In this document: positions 20,443-33,500 of the stretch, one piece after another
Position numbering within the stretch: the stretch's first letter is position 1
Layout of the letters: each line of letters opens with the position of its first letter
Assembly (NCBI GenBank): GCA_006503475.1
Contig: RSEH01000066.1
Span: forward strand, 113,473 to 177,472
Direction: 5' to 3'
DNA length: 64,000 bases
Origin: Stentor roeselii
Taxonomy: Eukaryota; Ciliophora; Heterotrichea; Heterotrichida; Stentoridae
Made by a program: the position numbers and the translations under genes
Notes under the pieces: model-generated
The model's input: the letters and a program-made list of their open reading frames with translations, nothing else
The model's database searches: none
What the model was told of the DNA's origin: nothing

Positions 20443-21864
20443 ATGGGCTGCAGCTTTCAAAAATGTAATAAGAAAAATCGTCTAATCCAGATAGAAGGAA
20501 TCACAGACCAAGGCTCATCAAAACAAGTCTCAGAATTTCCGAACAAGCTGATATCTTCAAGATATTCTATAATCCAGCAGCTTGGACACGGATTTTCCTC
20601 ATCAGTCTACCTTTGTTTCTGTAAAAGAACCAAGCAAGAAATCGCATTAAAAGTAGTTAAAAAAGACTCAATTTCTTCCTATTCTCCAGAGTATTCAAAG
20701 GAAGTATCAATTATGCGGAAGCTAGATCATCCAAACATCCTGAAATGCTTTGATTCCGTGGAAGATGCGAACAATCTTTACATATCTCAAGAATACGCCT
20801 CAGGGTGCGACTTGCGGCGTTTTATGCGAAAAAACTTTGAAAAACTGACGGAAAGCAAGTTGGTTAAAATAATGTTTCAGGTGATGCTCGGTCTCAGTTA
20901 TATTCATGAGAAAAACGTGGTTCATCGAGATATAAAACTGGAAAACGTGTACCTTTCTAATAGTTCAAGTTTTCAAATTAAACTTGCTGACTTCGGGTAT
21001 TCAGAATATGGAAATAGTAAAAAGGGCTTACAAGGCGTTTTTGGTACTACTCAGTACCTTGCACCTGAAATGTTTAACAGGGCTTATAATGAAAAAGTTG
21101 ATATTTGGAGTGCTGGAGTCATGCTCTTTATTTTATCAACTGGAAAAAACCCTTACACGGTAAAAAATCAGGACATTCTAATTGAAATCATTAAAACTCA
21201 GCCATTATCATCACTTAGAAGTGAAGTTCAGGATAAGTCTGCAAATTTTAGAAGTTTTTTAGATGGTCTCCTCCAGATCAACCCAAATAAGCGCTTTTCA
21301 GCGAGAGAAGCTCTTCGACATGATTGGATTAACTCGAAAATCAAGACAACTTTCGACCCTTCTCTGCTAGTTCAAGAAGTTAGAAGTGTTAATGAAAAAA
21401 ATCTGTTCAAAAAGGTTTTTTCTTTGTTGTCTTCTTATTTATTCATTGAAAATTGTGAAAATAAGAAAATTAATCAATTTTTTCAAAAACTTGACAGAAA
21501 TTTTGAAGGTTCTGTAAAAAAGGAAGAGTATGAAAAACAACTTAAAAACCTTTTTGATGAGGCAGGTGCCAGGGACTATGCACAAATCATGTTTGATTCT
21601 TGGGATTTAGACTTAGATGGAGAAATTCAGTACTTGGAGTTCAGCTCTGCACTTATGCATCGAAAAAATGTTTCAAATGAAAAAAAAATCGAGATGGTCT
21701 TTAGCTTTTTTAAAGAAAGTCAGGAAAATTTTATTGTTTCTCAAAAACTTTCCGAATTTTTAGGATTTTGTAGCTCGGGGAAATATCTCAGTTGTTTAAA
21801 AAATCAAAAAATTGCTGAAAAGTTGAGTTTTGATGAGTTTAAGGAATTGTTGAGTGCTGATTAA
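20443..21864 (+). CDS. calcium-dependent protein kinase (CDPK-like), N-myristoylated type
   Basis: This is an uninterrupted 473-residue frame. The N-terminus MGCSFQKC fits N-myristoylation at Gly2 and palmitoylation at Cys3, giving membrane attachment. The kinase domain spans about 41-296: G-loop GHGFSSSV (48-55), Lys70 in IALKVV, HRDIKLEN (161-168), DFG (183-185) and GTTQYLAPEM (201-210), so all catalytic residues are present. A junction region (about 297-335) precedes an EF-hand-like segment. The loop at 351-362 (DRNFEGSVKKEE) is weak. The loop at 388-399 (DLDLDGEIQYLE) is canonical. A further helix pair around 412-440 has lost its ligands. Typical CDPKs have four EF-hands, so this one has a reduced calcium module. 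It should be a Ser/Thr kinase responding to calcium near membranes, for example in contraction or cortical signalling (inferred). Confidence 0.88.
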   Translation: MGCSFQKCNKKNRLIQIEGITDQGSSKQVSEFPNKLISSRYSIIQQLGHGFSSSVYLCFCKRTKQEIALKVVKKDSISSYSPEYSKEVSIMRKLDHPNILKCFDSVEDANNLYISQEYASGCDLRRFMRKNFEKLTESKLVKIMFQVMLGLSYIHEKNVVHRDIKLENVYLSNSSSFQIKLADFGYSEYGNSKKGLQGVFGTTQYLAPEMFNRAYNEKVDIWSAGVMLFILSTGKNPYTVKNQDILIEIIKTQPLSSLRSEVQDKSANFRSFLDGLLQINPNKRFSAREALRHDWINSKIKTTFDPSLLVQEVRSVNEKNLFKKVFSLLSSYLFIENCENKKINQFFQKLDRNFEGSVKKEEYEKQLKNLFDEAGARDYAQIMFDSWDLDLDGEIQYLEFSSALMHRKNVSNEKKIEMVFSFFKESQENFIVSQKLSEFLGFCSSGKYLSCLKNQKIAEKLSFDEFKELLSAD

Positions 21865-22011
21865 GAAGTGAAGAGGGAAAGTAGATATAAATAGTTTTAG
21901 AGGAATTATGGAAAAAGTTTTATTTTTTTAGGAAATTAAAATTTTGAATAAGTAAAAAAATTTAAAAAGAGAGGAAATCAAGAAGAAGTGATAAGAATGC
22001 TTTTAATAAGC

Positions 22012-25000
22012 TTAAAGAGGATCATTAATGTTAGAGTTGTCGGTGTCATTAATTGTTTGACATGGGACTTCAGGATGTATCTTGTTCATGTTTTTTACTT
22101 CTTTCATTAATTTCATCATCTTTAATTTCATATATGCTTTCTTCAAGGTCACCAATAAACTGTAAAAACTAATAAATGTTTGAACCCCTAAAGTAAAAAG
22201 AACTGAAAATATAAAAAAATTTGAAAGAATTTTACTGTTTGCACAACTTTCTGATTTAAAGATAAGTACCGAAAATATCAAAACCAGTAAAATAACAACT
22301 TCTCCAACAAACTCTGCAAAAAACACAGTTTTTTCTTTAAAAGGTTTAAATGTGATCAAATAAGCAAATTGACCAAAAGACCCAAAAAGGTTCAAAAAAA
22401 GCTGAAGTTCCGGAAAGTTCACTAAAAATATCTGAGTCAACATATATTGAAGCCTTCTAGTGAAATAAATCGGGTAAAACAAGCAGCCATTAACTCCTCT
22501 TTCTACTTTAAACTCAGTAAAAAAAGTTCCATACTTTTCAATAATCTCAAAATCCTCTAATCTATTTCTAAACAAGTACATCAAAAGTAAAGAGTATCCA
22601 GGAGTACAACAAATGAAAATCTAAATAAAAAATACCATTACTATACTTGCTGTTAAGTAATTGAAATAAACCACTTTCTCCTTTCCAGAAGTCTAAATAT
22701 AATTCACCGCTTCAATTTGAATAAGTGCGAAAATCCCTATTTCAAGATAAATTTCAATCCAAAATCTAATGAAAAGATTAAATCTGTAATTTTTAAGCCA
22801 TTCACGACATGTTCCATAAGTTACCTTAAACTGTTTTCCAACGACAATAAAAGGAATTAAAGGCAAATAAGCCATTAAGACCAAAAGACTTGCTCCAAAA
22901 TTTACCCAAAACACAGAACTTTTAATTCCCAAGAGCGAAGCTCTTGGGCTTGGCTCACCACTTGAGTCCTTATCAAAAAACAAAGCGATCCAATTAGGAA
23001 TGAATGAATATCCGCCTATCGCTTGGATGAACTCGATTATGTCTTGTGAATAGTTCACTGCACTCAATGGTAAAAACTTAGAAATTGAATCGTGTTGATT
23101 AAAATCCAACAAGCGGCTGGGTTGGAAACCATCGCACTTGCAAATTAAGCGATTAGAGCTGATTGAGTTTTGATTTTATCATTTTTGCAAATGATGAAGG
23201 ACCTTGTGGGTGAAACCAGGATGAATAAGAATAGTGATCCAGCTCGGAGTTGTTTAGACTGTAAATAGGATTTTGGAGATTTAGAGTGAAAGGAGTGGAG
23301 GTGTTTTTATTTGATTTGAAAGTAGAAATTTCTATGATGTACTCCGAGTCAGACAAGTTAATGACAGTTACATTATGCTCTTTTAACTCAATAATAACTG
23401 AAACCATCGACCAATTAATAAATTTTTCAAGTCTTTCTGAAAATTTAATAAAAATCGAGTTATTATGTTTAACTTCCAAATCACATCTAAAATAACTTGG
23501 ACTACAAGTCTTCCCTTTCAACTTCTGACCCTTGAAACACTCACATTTTCCATTAAAAACTCTAAATTCAGACTGACAACTATAACAATAAAGATTTTGA
23601 TCACAAAACAAGCAAAACTCTGAACAACTAACACATTTATCAACAACCCAGACACTTCCACTGTCACATTCCAACTTGCAAGTTTCAGATTCCTTAAAAT
23701 TCAAGCATTTTTTACAGTCAGGTTCATTTTCCCCAGGGTCATAAAACCCAGGGAAACAAGAACATTTGAAATTAACAAGTCGAGTGAAATTTCCAGTGCA
23801 AGAAGAACATTTTCCATCATTTTTGCATCCAAGGCATTTTACAGGCCAAGGTTTGCAAGAGTTTATATATAAAAGTTTAGAAGTATTATAAAATCCTTCA
23901 ATACAAGTACACCCTAAAGGAGTTAAAAGTGAATTTGAAGATTTACAAGACAAGCAAGTCAAATTATTTTCGCATTTTTGACAGTCTTCATTGCAAGGAC
24001 TGCACTTTTCTTTTCCGAGTAGAAAAAACTGGTCTCTGCAGATGCAATTGCCGTTCGATAGTCTTGCTTCGGGGTCTGAACATTTTAAACAGTTAGAGAA
24101 ATCAAGACATTCTTGACAGAGAAGACTGCATTTTGAACAATTTTTTGAGTCTTTTGGAAGATAGTAACCTGCCTTGCATTTGCATGAATTTTCTGATAGA
24201 GTTGAGCTTGGATCTTGACAGGATAGGCAGATTTGTCTTGTGCAGGTTTTACATGATTCCGGACATGAGAGACAGGAACTTTCGTTGCTTGGGTTCAGGT
24301 AAAAACCTGGATTACATTTGCAGGTGTTTTTGGATTTTTCGAAGAGGGAAGAACAGAGGAAACAGGTTGAGGTTGAATTGCATGAGATGCAACCTGAACT
24401 GCATTTTGAACAGTTTGTTATTGAAAAGTTTGAATGGGTGCCGAAATACCCTTCTCGACATTTACATCTTCCTTGAGATGTGACCTCTGCCAAAGGATCA
24501 ATACAATCTTCACACTTTCCTAAATTACTACAACTAAAGCAATCCCCAGGACAACAATTGAAAGACCAAAAAAAAAGTCCCGATTTGCAGACCTGACCTG
24601 AAGTAACTTCACCACTTTTACTCATACAAGCATAACTATCAAGGTAAATATTTAAAAGACAATAATATTGACAAAGACAAGAACTTTTCACAATCGATTC
24701 ATTAAGACCTGTAAAGTTTTCAGTTGATAAACAGATATTTCCATAAAATTGATCATTCACGCAAGGCTCACAGTCAAAAGTCAAGCATTGATTATAATCC
24801 TCTTCACTTATAAAGTTCTCTGAGTCCACATCTCCTGACTGTATAAAGAAACTCCAAAGAAACATCTCAACTGAGTAAATATTCGAGTTTCCTCCAATTG
24901 ATATCGAGCTTATTCCTGTCACTATCACTGAAAAACTGTTAAATTTGTGATCTGATAAGGAAATCTTGAAATTATTATCCTTTAAATGAACTTTTATCAA

Positions 25001-25405
25001 ATTCCAATGAGAAATATTTAAGTAGTTAGGAATTTTCCATGATTTTGATGGTTTTCCTAAATCATTTGTACGCACCTCGAAATTAGGATAGTTAAAAACT
25101 AGAAGAAAATGGCTGTTTTGCAAAAAGTTGATTGAGTAGATCAGCCCGAAGGATGACTTTAGAATAACCCATAAAAAACTTGAGAATTCTTTAGGAAAAC
25201 CTTCAGAAGGGACTTTGATTGAGTTTGAGTTTTGGTTAAAGTGAAGCCCACGGGTTGTGGTGATTAATGATGAACTGTTGAAAGATTGCCCATGTCGATT
25301 ATTGAGTGAAAAATCAAAGAAAATCGAACCGTAGTTCATTCCGAATCGATATTCGACAATATCATATCCTTGTGCTAAGATTATGATAAGTAAAGCGATG
25401 ATCAT
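22012..25405 (-). pseudogene. receptor-like cysteine-repeat protein A, probably inactivated
   Basis: Paralogue of B-E with ATG at 25405: signal peptide, LamG-like domain (VEYRFGMNYGSIFFDFS), about ten furin-like cysteine repeats, then a multipass C-terminus. Introns are GTGAATTATATTTAG (22693-22707) and GTATTTTTTATTTAG (22621-22635), flanking a 57 nt exon as in B and C. In the first membrane part, the protein aligned to B needs a one-base loss near 23158-23164, reads TAA at 23145-23147 where B has Ser, and needs another one-base loss near 23071-23080. The middle piece (FASAMVSNPAACWILINTIQ) is plainly homologous to B, so these are real lesions or sequence errors and no GT-AG intron explains them. 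Everything else is intact, suggesting recent decay or an assembly error cluster. Translation would stop at 23153 after 750 residues, giving an ectodomain without membrane anchor. Confidence 0.65.
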
Positions 25406-25483
25406 AATTATATTTATTTCATAACCAAGGATATTAGAAGAATTAATTTCATATCGAATGACTTTCCATCAAATTAAAGGTTA

Positions 25484-28400
25484 TTAATCTAAACCTGTTT
25501 TTTCAGGTGATTCAATCTTCTGATCATTATGTTCCCCAAAAGTAGTCTGAGTTCTTTCAGGATACACTTTTTGAGATTTCTTAATGATCTTCTCCAGTTT
25601 ATATTTTTTCCACTTTTTAAAATTTTCCTTAACCATAAGATAAACTGAAAACATGCTTAAAGCTGTTTGCAAAGCAACACAAGTCAAAACCACAGCATAG
25701 AAAACTTTATCAATACTTTCCTGATTGAAGTTTTTTTGAGAAGGTAACATGAATCCAGAGATAACAATGACAATAATGACACAAGCTTCTCCAATAAATT
25801 CAGAAAACATGATGTGCCTTTCCTTGAAAGGTCTGTAGTAAGCAATATAGAGGAATTGGATAATTGAGAAAATCAGGTTGAGTGAATACTGCAAATAAAC
25901 ATGGTCAGTCAGTAGGCATTGAGTTAAAATAAATTGAAATCGGCGAATGATGTACATAAGGTAAAACAATTGACTGTAAAAACCTTTGTCAAGTTTGAAT
26001 TCACAGTAAACTGATCCATATCGTTCAATGACGTCTAGGTCTGAGGTCTTGTTTCGAAGAGAGTAGAATAAATACACTGCATACGCAGGAGTGGCTATTA
26101 CTAGTCCCTAAGTTTTTATTACAAATGTTAAAGTTGCTATCATGAAGTTGAAGTAACCAATATCTTTTGAATGAATTGTCTATTTTTTTATTACTGATTG
26201 GATTTGAATTAGTGAAAAAAGACCGGCTTCTAAATATACTTCAATCCAAAATCGAAGAAAAATGTTGTATCTGTAATTTTTTAGCATTTCTAAGCAGAAA
26301 TTTGATACAAAAGGCAGTTTGCTTCCTATTAAAACAAATGGAAAGATCGCGAGATAAAATAGCAAAATGATCAAACTAGGCCCGATATTTATCCAAAAAA
26401 CTGAAGAAGTCAATCCCACTCTTTGAACTCTATCAATCGGCTTTGAACTGGTTTCAGTGTCAAAGAGAAATTCCATGATATTTGGAATAATTGAGTAACC
26501 TGCAAGTGACTGAATGAACTCTAGAATTCTAGCTGAGTATTCAATTGGAGAGAGGGGTAAATAGATAACTATTTGAATAGTGTTCAATAGAATCCAGCAA
26601 GATGCAGGGTTTGAAATCATCGCACCTGCGAATGAACTGGACAGAGCGCCTTTCATTGCAGATTTTACTGCTTTTGCGAATGGAGTTGTTGGACTTGGAG
26701 TGAATTCACCAAAGTAATCGTATTGAATCAGGACTGAGTTATTATTGCTGTAAATTGGACCAGCTAAGCTAAGTGTATAAGGAGTAGAGATATTGAAAAA
26801 TTGACTTTTCTGAAAGTTAATATGATAGTAAATATTGTTAATTTTAGTAATGCGTATACCTTTTGATTCCCCTGAAACGTATAGTTTTATGCTTTGGGAA
26901 CTTAAATCAGACTCGAGCTCTTGATCAGATGTAAGACTCAGTGAGTTGTTGCTTAAAGTTGCGACATTTAGAGAAAAATATTGAGTTGTGCATATTTTGT
27001 TTTCAAGCTTTTGTGCTTTAAGACATGTACAGTTTCCGTTTGTTACTTTCATTCCTTCTACACATTTCAAACAGGATAAAGAGTCATCACATTCTAGGCA
27101 AAATTCAAGACAAGGGACACATTGAAGTTTGTACCACGCTTTTCCTTTTCCACAATCTAGTCTGCAACTTTTAGCTTCAGTAAAAGTGATACATGGAAAG
27201 CATTCCACACTTTCATTATCATTAAAGTAATATCCTGGTAGACATTCACAAAACCCATTAATAATCTGTGTATTTTTTCCAATACAACTCAAACAAAAAT
27301 CATATTTTTTGCAAATCTTACATCGATATTGACACTTCAAACAAGAGTCTCTTGTACTTAATCTACTTTCATTAAAAAATCCACTTAAGCAAGAGCATCC
27401 CTGATAAACCTCAACCTGTGAATTTATCGCATTACATTCAATACACTGCAAAGAATTTTCACAAATGCTGCAATCATGATGACATGATTTGCAAACATGA
27501 GTCAAGCTATCATTATAAAACTTTTCCTTACATTGACAAGTGCCATTGACAGGTTCTTGATATTCTCCATAACAAGCTGTGCAATATTTGAAATCATTAC
27601 AAGTCAAGCAGGTAAAGTGACACCTTGCACACTTCATTTCACTTGAAATTCCTGAATTATTAGGAATTTCATAATACCCGTCTTTACATTTACATAAAAA
27701 TTGTGAGGTTTCTGCATTGACATCATAACATTTTTCGCAATACCCTCTTTTAGAGCATTCAAAACACCCATATCCACATTGAAGACAAGTGATTTTATCA
27801 GTGGAATCCAGGTAAAATCCTGTTTGACAAACGCATTTTTTATTAGAAATAATCGCATTTTGATCAATGCATCTGGTACACTCATTTGGAGAGGCGCAAG
27901 CCGCACAAGCGACTCCACATTGAGCCCGGCAAGGTTGATTCTCATTGGCTTGTCCATAAAACATGTTAATACAAACACAACTTCCTCTCTCACTTCTCGA
28001 ATAAGGGTCTTTACAAGTCTTACAAAACAAAAGACTACTGCAGTCAATACAGTTACTTAAACAATCACTGCAATTATAACTCATAAAATCATAAGCCTCC
28101 AAAAAAGTTCCTACTTTACATGAACATCTCTTATCAATTAAACTCAGAGATTCAAAGCAAATTTCACAAATGTCAAAATTTTTACAATTTTTGCATCCAA
28201 ATAAGCAAGGTGAACAAGTCAAGTTAATCTCTGGAAATTCATTGAAAAACCCTGGATTACATTGACAAATATTGTTAAATAAAGAAGAGTTTTCATCAAT
28301 GCACTCAGTACAAAATGAATTATTTTTACAATTCAAGCATCCTAATGGGCAAGGAAGACAACCTGTTGTAGTTGTATTCGAAGCACTTCCCCAAAATCCA

Positions 28401-29440
28401 TCAGCACATCTGCAGAATTCATTACTTGCCGCGAGGCCAAAAGTATCATTCAAGGGAACAGCATGAGGATCAATGCATGATAAGCAGGAATTATTGGATT
28501 CACATGAGTCGCATATTTGATTGCAACAAGTTGAACCTCGAAGTACAAGACTTGAATTGCAAATGATGTTTTCAGTTGAATTTAATTGGCAGTTTGTTGT
28601 ATTTGTTATAAAGTCATAAAGACAATAATCTGGGCAGCTGCAGTTAAAAGTGAAATTTGATGAACAACCAAATGTGGAAGGACAGTCGATTCCTTTTGAG
28701 TTTTTATATTGTTCAGAAGAAGTTGATAAACATATTTTACCGTACTTTGGATCAATGAAATAATAACTGCAGATTGAACAGTTTTCTGATAAACAATAAC
28801 CTGGGGTTATAGAGTAATATGTTTGAAAACTGACATCATCTGAATGTATCGCGAAATACCAAATAAAGATTTTTGTGGAAGGATTTTTAGAATCATATGC
28901 TCCTAAACTGATAGAGTTTTGGTATCCAACTTTGATATTAATAGAAATTTTTAAATTTTCGGTGGTTTCTTTTCTCGCTATTTCAATTTCATATTTTCCG
29001 TCTTTTCCAGGTTTTACAGGTTTTAATCTAAATTTTATAAGAACCCAGGAATTATCTGCAAGTATTCCTGGGTCTGAGGTTTTTTTGTCTTCTATTTTCC
29101 CATTCTTAGTTAAAGCTATTGCAGTATCTTTTCGATAAAATAAAAAACTGTCTTTGCTTGAGTATTTATGAGTAAAGATTACTCCTGTATCCCCTTTAGG
29201 CATCACCCAAAAAAACAGGGTTGATGAATAGAAGTTAAAAGAAGGTATCTTAACTTTGTTTTGTCCTCCGTCTAAGTAGATGCCTCTATCAGTTGAAATC
29301 ACGCCACTTCCTTCACCAGTACCGTGACGATTATTGCCTGAAAAGTCAAAAAACCTGATGCCGTAATTTTCTCCGAATCGATATTCAAGAAATTTGAGGC
29401 AGGCTACTTCTGACAAGACTAAAATTAAATAAATCATCAT
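25484..29440 (-). CDS. receptor-like protein B: LamG-like domain, furin-like cysteine repeats, multipass C-terminus
   Basis: The exons are 26195-29440, 26123-26179 (57 nt) and 25484-26107. Introns are GTAATAAAAAAATAG (26180-26194) and GTAATAAAAACTTAG (26108-26122). The product is about 1,308 residues. The start is the first ATG before a signal peptide (MMIYLILVLSEVACL). A lectin-like fold follows (YRFGENYGIRFFDFSGNNRHG). About 14 cysteine repeats of the C-x2-C...C-x-C-x-x-G-(F/Y)-(F/Y) type run through about 210-820. A beta-rich membrane-proximal domain comes next, then about 7-9 hydrophobic helices, including an RPFKER motif after the last exon junction that recalls fungal TRP-like/FLC proteins. 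It is predicted to be a plasma-membrane receptor or mechanosensitive channel-like protein. Only 78 nt separate its stop from the start of A, so they form a tandem pair. Confidence 0.8.
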
Positions 29441-30569
29441 TTTTATAAATGCTTCTAGAACCAAATTCTATAATCAAATAATTTAATATTTTCTTAGAAC
29501 TTGATAAGTTATTAAAAATTTTGATTGTATTGGCGAATTTCTAGAGTTTATTTTATTATTATGGGAATGAAATCTTTAAATGTTGGGTAATTTAGCAGTT
29601 TTAAGGAATTTCTTTGTTTTAAAGGGTTGAATATCATGATAAGACTTTGATTATTAGAGAAGGTTGAATAAATTTAATCCTTGTTCGAGTTAAATCTGGA
29701 TTTGGGAAGCTTTCAAGGGATAATTGATACCTTTTTTTGGAAGACTTTAGTCTCGCTACTTATAGTTCATAAAAGAAGCTCTAAATCGTATCAGTGTATA
29801 AAAGAGATTTTTTATTAGATTACTTTATGAATAAAATCATGGTTTAATACAACTTCAGTACTTTGTTTATATGCGAATATATAGGGAAAATATTAAAACT
29901 TGGAATAGGAATTTAATTGAGAGTGATTATAAAAGATGATCTGAATATAAGATTTCGTATCAAAACCTTCAATTTCTGTAAAAAATTAATGTTTATAAGT
30001 AAATCAAAAATATCAGTTGTAGTATTTATATAATAACCTCTTTGAAGTAATTTTTGAAGATTTATGAGTTAATGATTATTTAGAATTTATTATAAAGAAC
30101 TTAAATATATACAAAATTTAGGAAAGTGTTATGCTGAATATTTGATATTAACTTTTGTCAATCATAAATACAAATAAAATTGAATAACTCTATCATCAAC
30201 TACCTAATCTTATAAGTATTATGAAAGACAATCAATTTATAGAGTTTCTAGTTTAATTGAAGTGAAAAAGTACAATGCATACAATACAAGATTTATTTCA
30301 GGAGCAAGTAGCATCAACTATATTTTAATCTTACATCAAATAGACAAGATACTTCCTTCTAAAATTTTCTAGTGATTCTTTAATAAATAGTTTTGAATAT
30401 GCACATAGTTTTACCTAATTTAATAAAACTAAGATATAAAGTTCGATAAGTTTTCAAATTTAATCGATGCTCTGCTATTAACTATTATTAATCCTTAAAT
30501 ACTTCCTAAATCTCTCCTTATAATCATAAAAAAACCGAACTAAATTCATTCGAAATGATTAATCTTTAT
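29441..30569. other. intergenic AT-rich spacer
   Basis: This 1.13 kb stretch separates the B start and C stop. It is about three quarters A+T, with stops in all frames. No gene, RNA or repeat was recognised. The B promoter should lie near 29441-29600. Confidence 0.4.
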
Positions 30570-33500
30570 CTAATCTAATCTAGGAATTTCAAGTTGGCTT
30601 ACACGAAGCTGGGGAACTCTTTCGAATCTGCGAACGAACTCAAGACTTCTAATCTTTTCAAATTTTTTCCACAAGATATGCACAGATTTCGCAAAAACAA
30701 AAATAGAAATAACAACTTGAATGAACATTCCCAAAAGCACAGTGAAAATAACCATCATCTCTATCAACTCCTTGTCAGATCTACTGAAATCCCATAAAAA
30801 CAGGTAAGTCAAAATCATAATCAAAGTGATTGAAATTTCTCCAACAATATTTGAAACCAAGACAGAAGTTTCCTTAAAAGGCCTGAAATATAAAATAAAA
30901 GCTAAAGTAACAAAAGAAAACATTAGATTCAATGCTCCTTGAACAAAGAGCAAAGAGTTCAGATAAATTTGACTGAATGCGAAAGCCAATCGTCTCAAAA
31001 AGTAAAAAAAATAAAACTGCGTACTCCAAAAGCCCTTATTATTTTTAAACTCTAGGAAAAGACTTCCCCATTTTTTCTTGAATTTTTCTGAACAGTTTTC
31101 GATTTTTTCCGAAGAAAAGTAAAAGAAAAGAAAGATTGAAGGAAGGGTGAGAACACCAACCAACTAAATATCAAATACAGAAGCAAGAGCAGCAAAAAAG
31201 TAATTAAAATGCCCTTCAACAGCCATAATAACTCTCTAAATTTCCATTACCGACCTCAGCTGAACGACTCCAAATATAAAAACCTCCAAATACGCCTGAA
31301 TCCAGAACCTCAAAAAAAAGCTAAACCTAAAATTTTCCAAAATTTTCACACTTTTTCTCTCAATTTTCCCCTTCGTTACCTTAGAAATTGCAAAAACAAA
31401 AGGCCAGATGATGAATCCCGCAACAACTATCAAGAAACTTTTTCCCGTATTGACCAAAAAGACTGAAGACTGTATTCCATATTTTCTTGCTTCAAGGTAA
31501 GGTTCAGATGAAGCTTGTTCATTAAAGAATGAGGCTAAAACATTAGGCAAAATATTATATCCTGAAAATCCACATAAAAATGTTTTCACATTCGGAGTCA
31601 TTTCATTGCTGTTTAAAGGAAGGAAAACAACCATCTGAATTGAATTTAACAAGGCCCAGGCTGCTGAAGGGTTGCTTAACAATGATGCTCCGATTGAAGA
31701 GGACACTGCGACTTTAGCCATCGCTTTGGTCGACTCGAAAACCACCTGGATTAAAGAGCTTTCAGGGACATATGAAGGGAGACTGGAGGTAAGCAGATGA
31801 TTGGCCAGTTGCGAGTTATTTACACTGAAGACCTTTTTTTGCAGTATTTTCACCTGGATTTCAGTCCCTTTTTTTACTTCTTTTTTGAAAATTAAGGAAA
31901 ATATTGACTTTTGACTGTCATTTTTTATTAAAGTTGCTTTGAAATCTGAACGATTTGGTAATAAAAACTCGTAATCAACAGATTTTAGAAGTTTTTCGAG
32001 GTGTTCACTGAAAAGTATCTCGGCAAGATTTATGCTTTTTATTGAAAGTGATGCTATAAAGTTTTTCTCGATGCATGAACGGTCAGTAGGTTTGAATCCT
32101 TTTGAGCACTGGCAGAAGGAATCATTTATTAATTTTGAGTTTTCCACACAAATCTTGCAGATTGGGTCACATTTTTTACATAAGGAAGGACAGGCTTTGC
32201 ATTGACCTTCATTGAAATATTCGAATAATGTGCAAGGGTTTAAACATTGACCTTCTATTAGGTTGAAAGATGGAATGGTACAACTAAGACAATGAGAGAA
32301 GTTCAAACATGTTTTACAATCTTCTGAACAGTTTAAGCATCTGGAAGATTTTCTGTCGAAAAACTCATTTTTATTGCAGCCTTCACATTTTCCTTGTTCA
32401 TATTTAATGTTATTAGCGCATTTTATGCATTTATTGCTTCCAAAGTCAAAGCAGGTTTCACATGTTGGATCACATGAAAAAGTAGTGAAGTCTGTATCTG
32501 GAGAGCTTGAAATATAAAACCCAGTATCCGCAATACAACTATTTCCTTTCAAAGTTGAGTTAGAAGGACATTCACAGATTCCATTTTGTCGACTCATATT
32601 GTAAAACGAGCATTTGATACAATTCTTAGAACTCAGACAATCACTACAATTAACTGGACATTTTTCACAGACCAATTGCGAATTAATAGAAGAGTTATAA
32701 TATCCTGATTTGCAAAAACATTGAGTCCCATTGAAATTCGCGTTAATATCTACACAAATTTCGCAAGAATTTGAATTTCTGCAGATTTTACAGTCTGATT
32801 GACATTTTTGGCAGGAGCTGTTTGAATCTTTATAGTATTTTTCTATGCAGTTACAGCCAGACTGAGGAGAAACAATAGAATTCGCGTCTAAACAAGTAAG
32901 ACATTTAAATGACTCGTTACAAGTCTTGCATTCATTGTGACATTCAAGGCAACTTCCTTGAGAAACAACTTGGCTAGTGTTATAAAAACCGTCTTTGCAC
33001 AAACACCCACCCGTCAGTATTATAATTGTGTTTGAGTCAACACATTCATTACAAATAAACTCACTTGCGCAGGTCTTACACTCAAGAAAGCAAGGCTTGC
33101 AATAACTAATCGAAATAAGTTCAGAAGTATTGTAAAACCCTTGTTTACATGCACAACCTGAAATATTGTCAGGTTGTGAATACATGTCTTTGCATGTGAG
33201 ACATAAGAGATCTTTATCACAGATTTCACAGTCTGAATGACATTTTAAACAGATTCCGCCAGTCTCCAGAGATGTTGAGTTGTAATAGCCTTGATTACAC
33301 TGACAACCAAAATCGCTTCTTGGAGAAGAATTTGATGGAGTACATGTTAGACACTTTTGGAAATCGTTACAGGATTTGCACGTCGAGTAACATTTCAAGC
33401 ATGAACTAGTTTGAGATAAATTTGTTGTATTGTAGTATCCTGGTATGCAAACACATCCAGTAGTAGCATGTGGAGTTGAATAATCAGATTTGCAAGAAAT

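Noticed and set aside
23060-23164. Introns to explain the broken frame in gene A
   Set aside because: No GT-AG (or useful GC-AG) pair of 14-17 nt restores the frame, and the TAA would remain.
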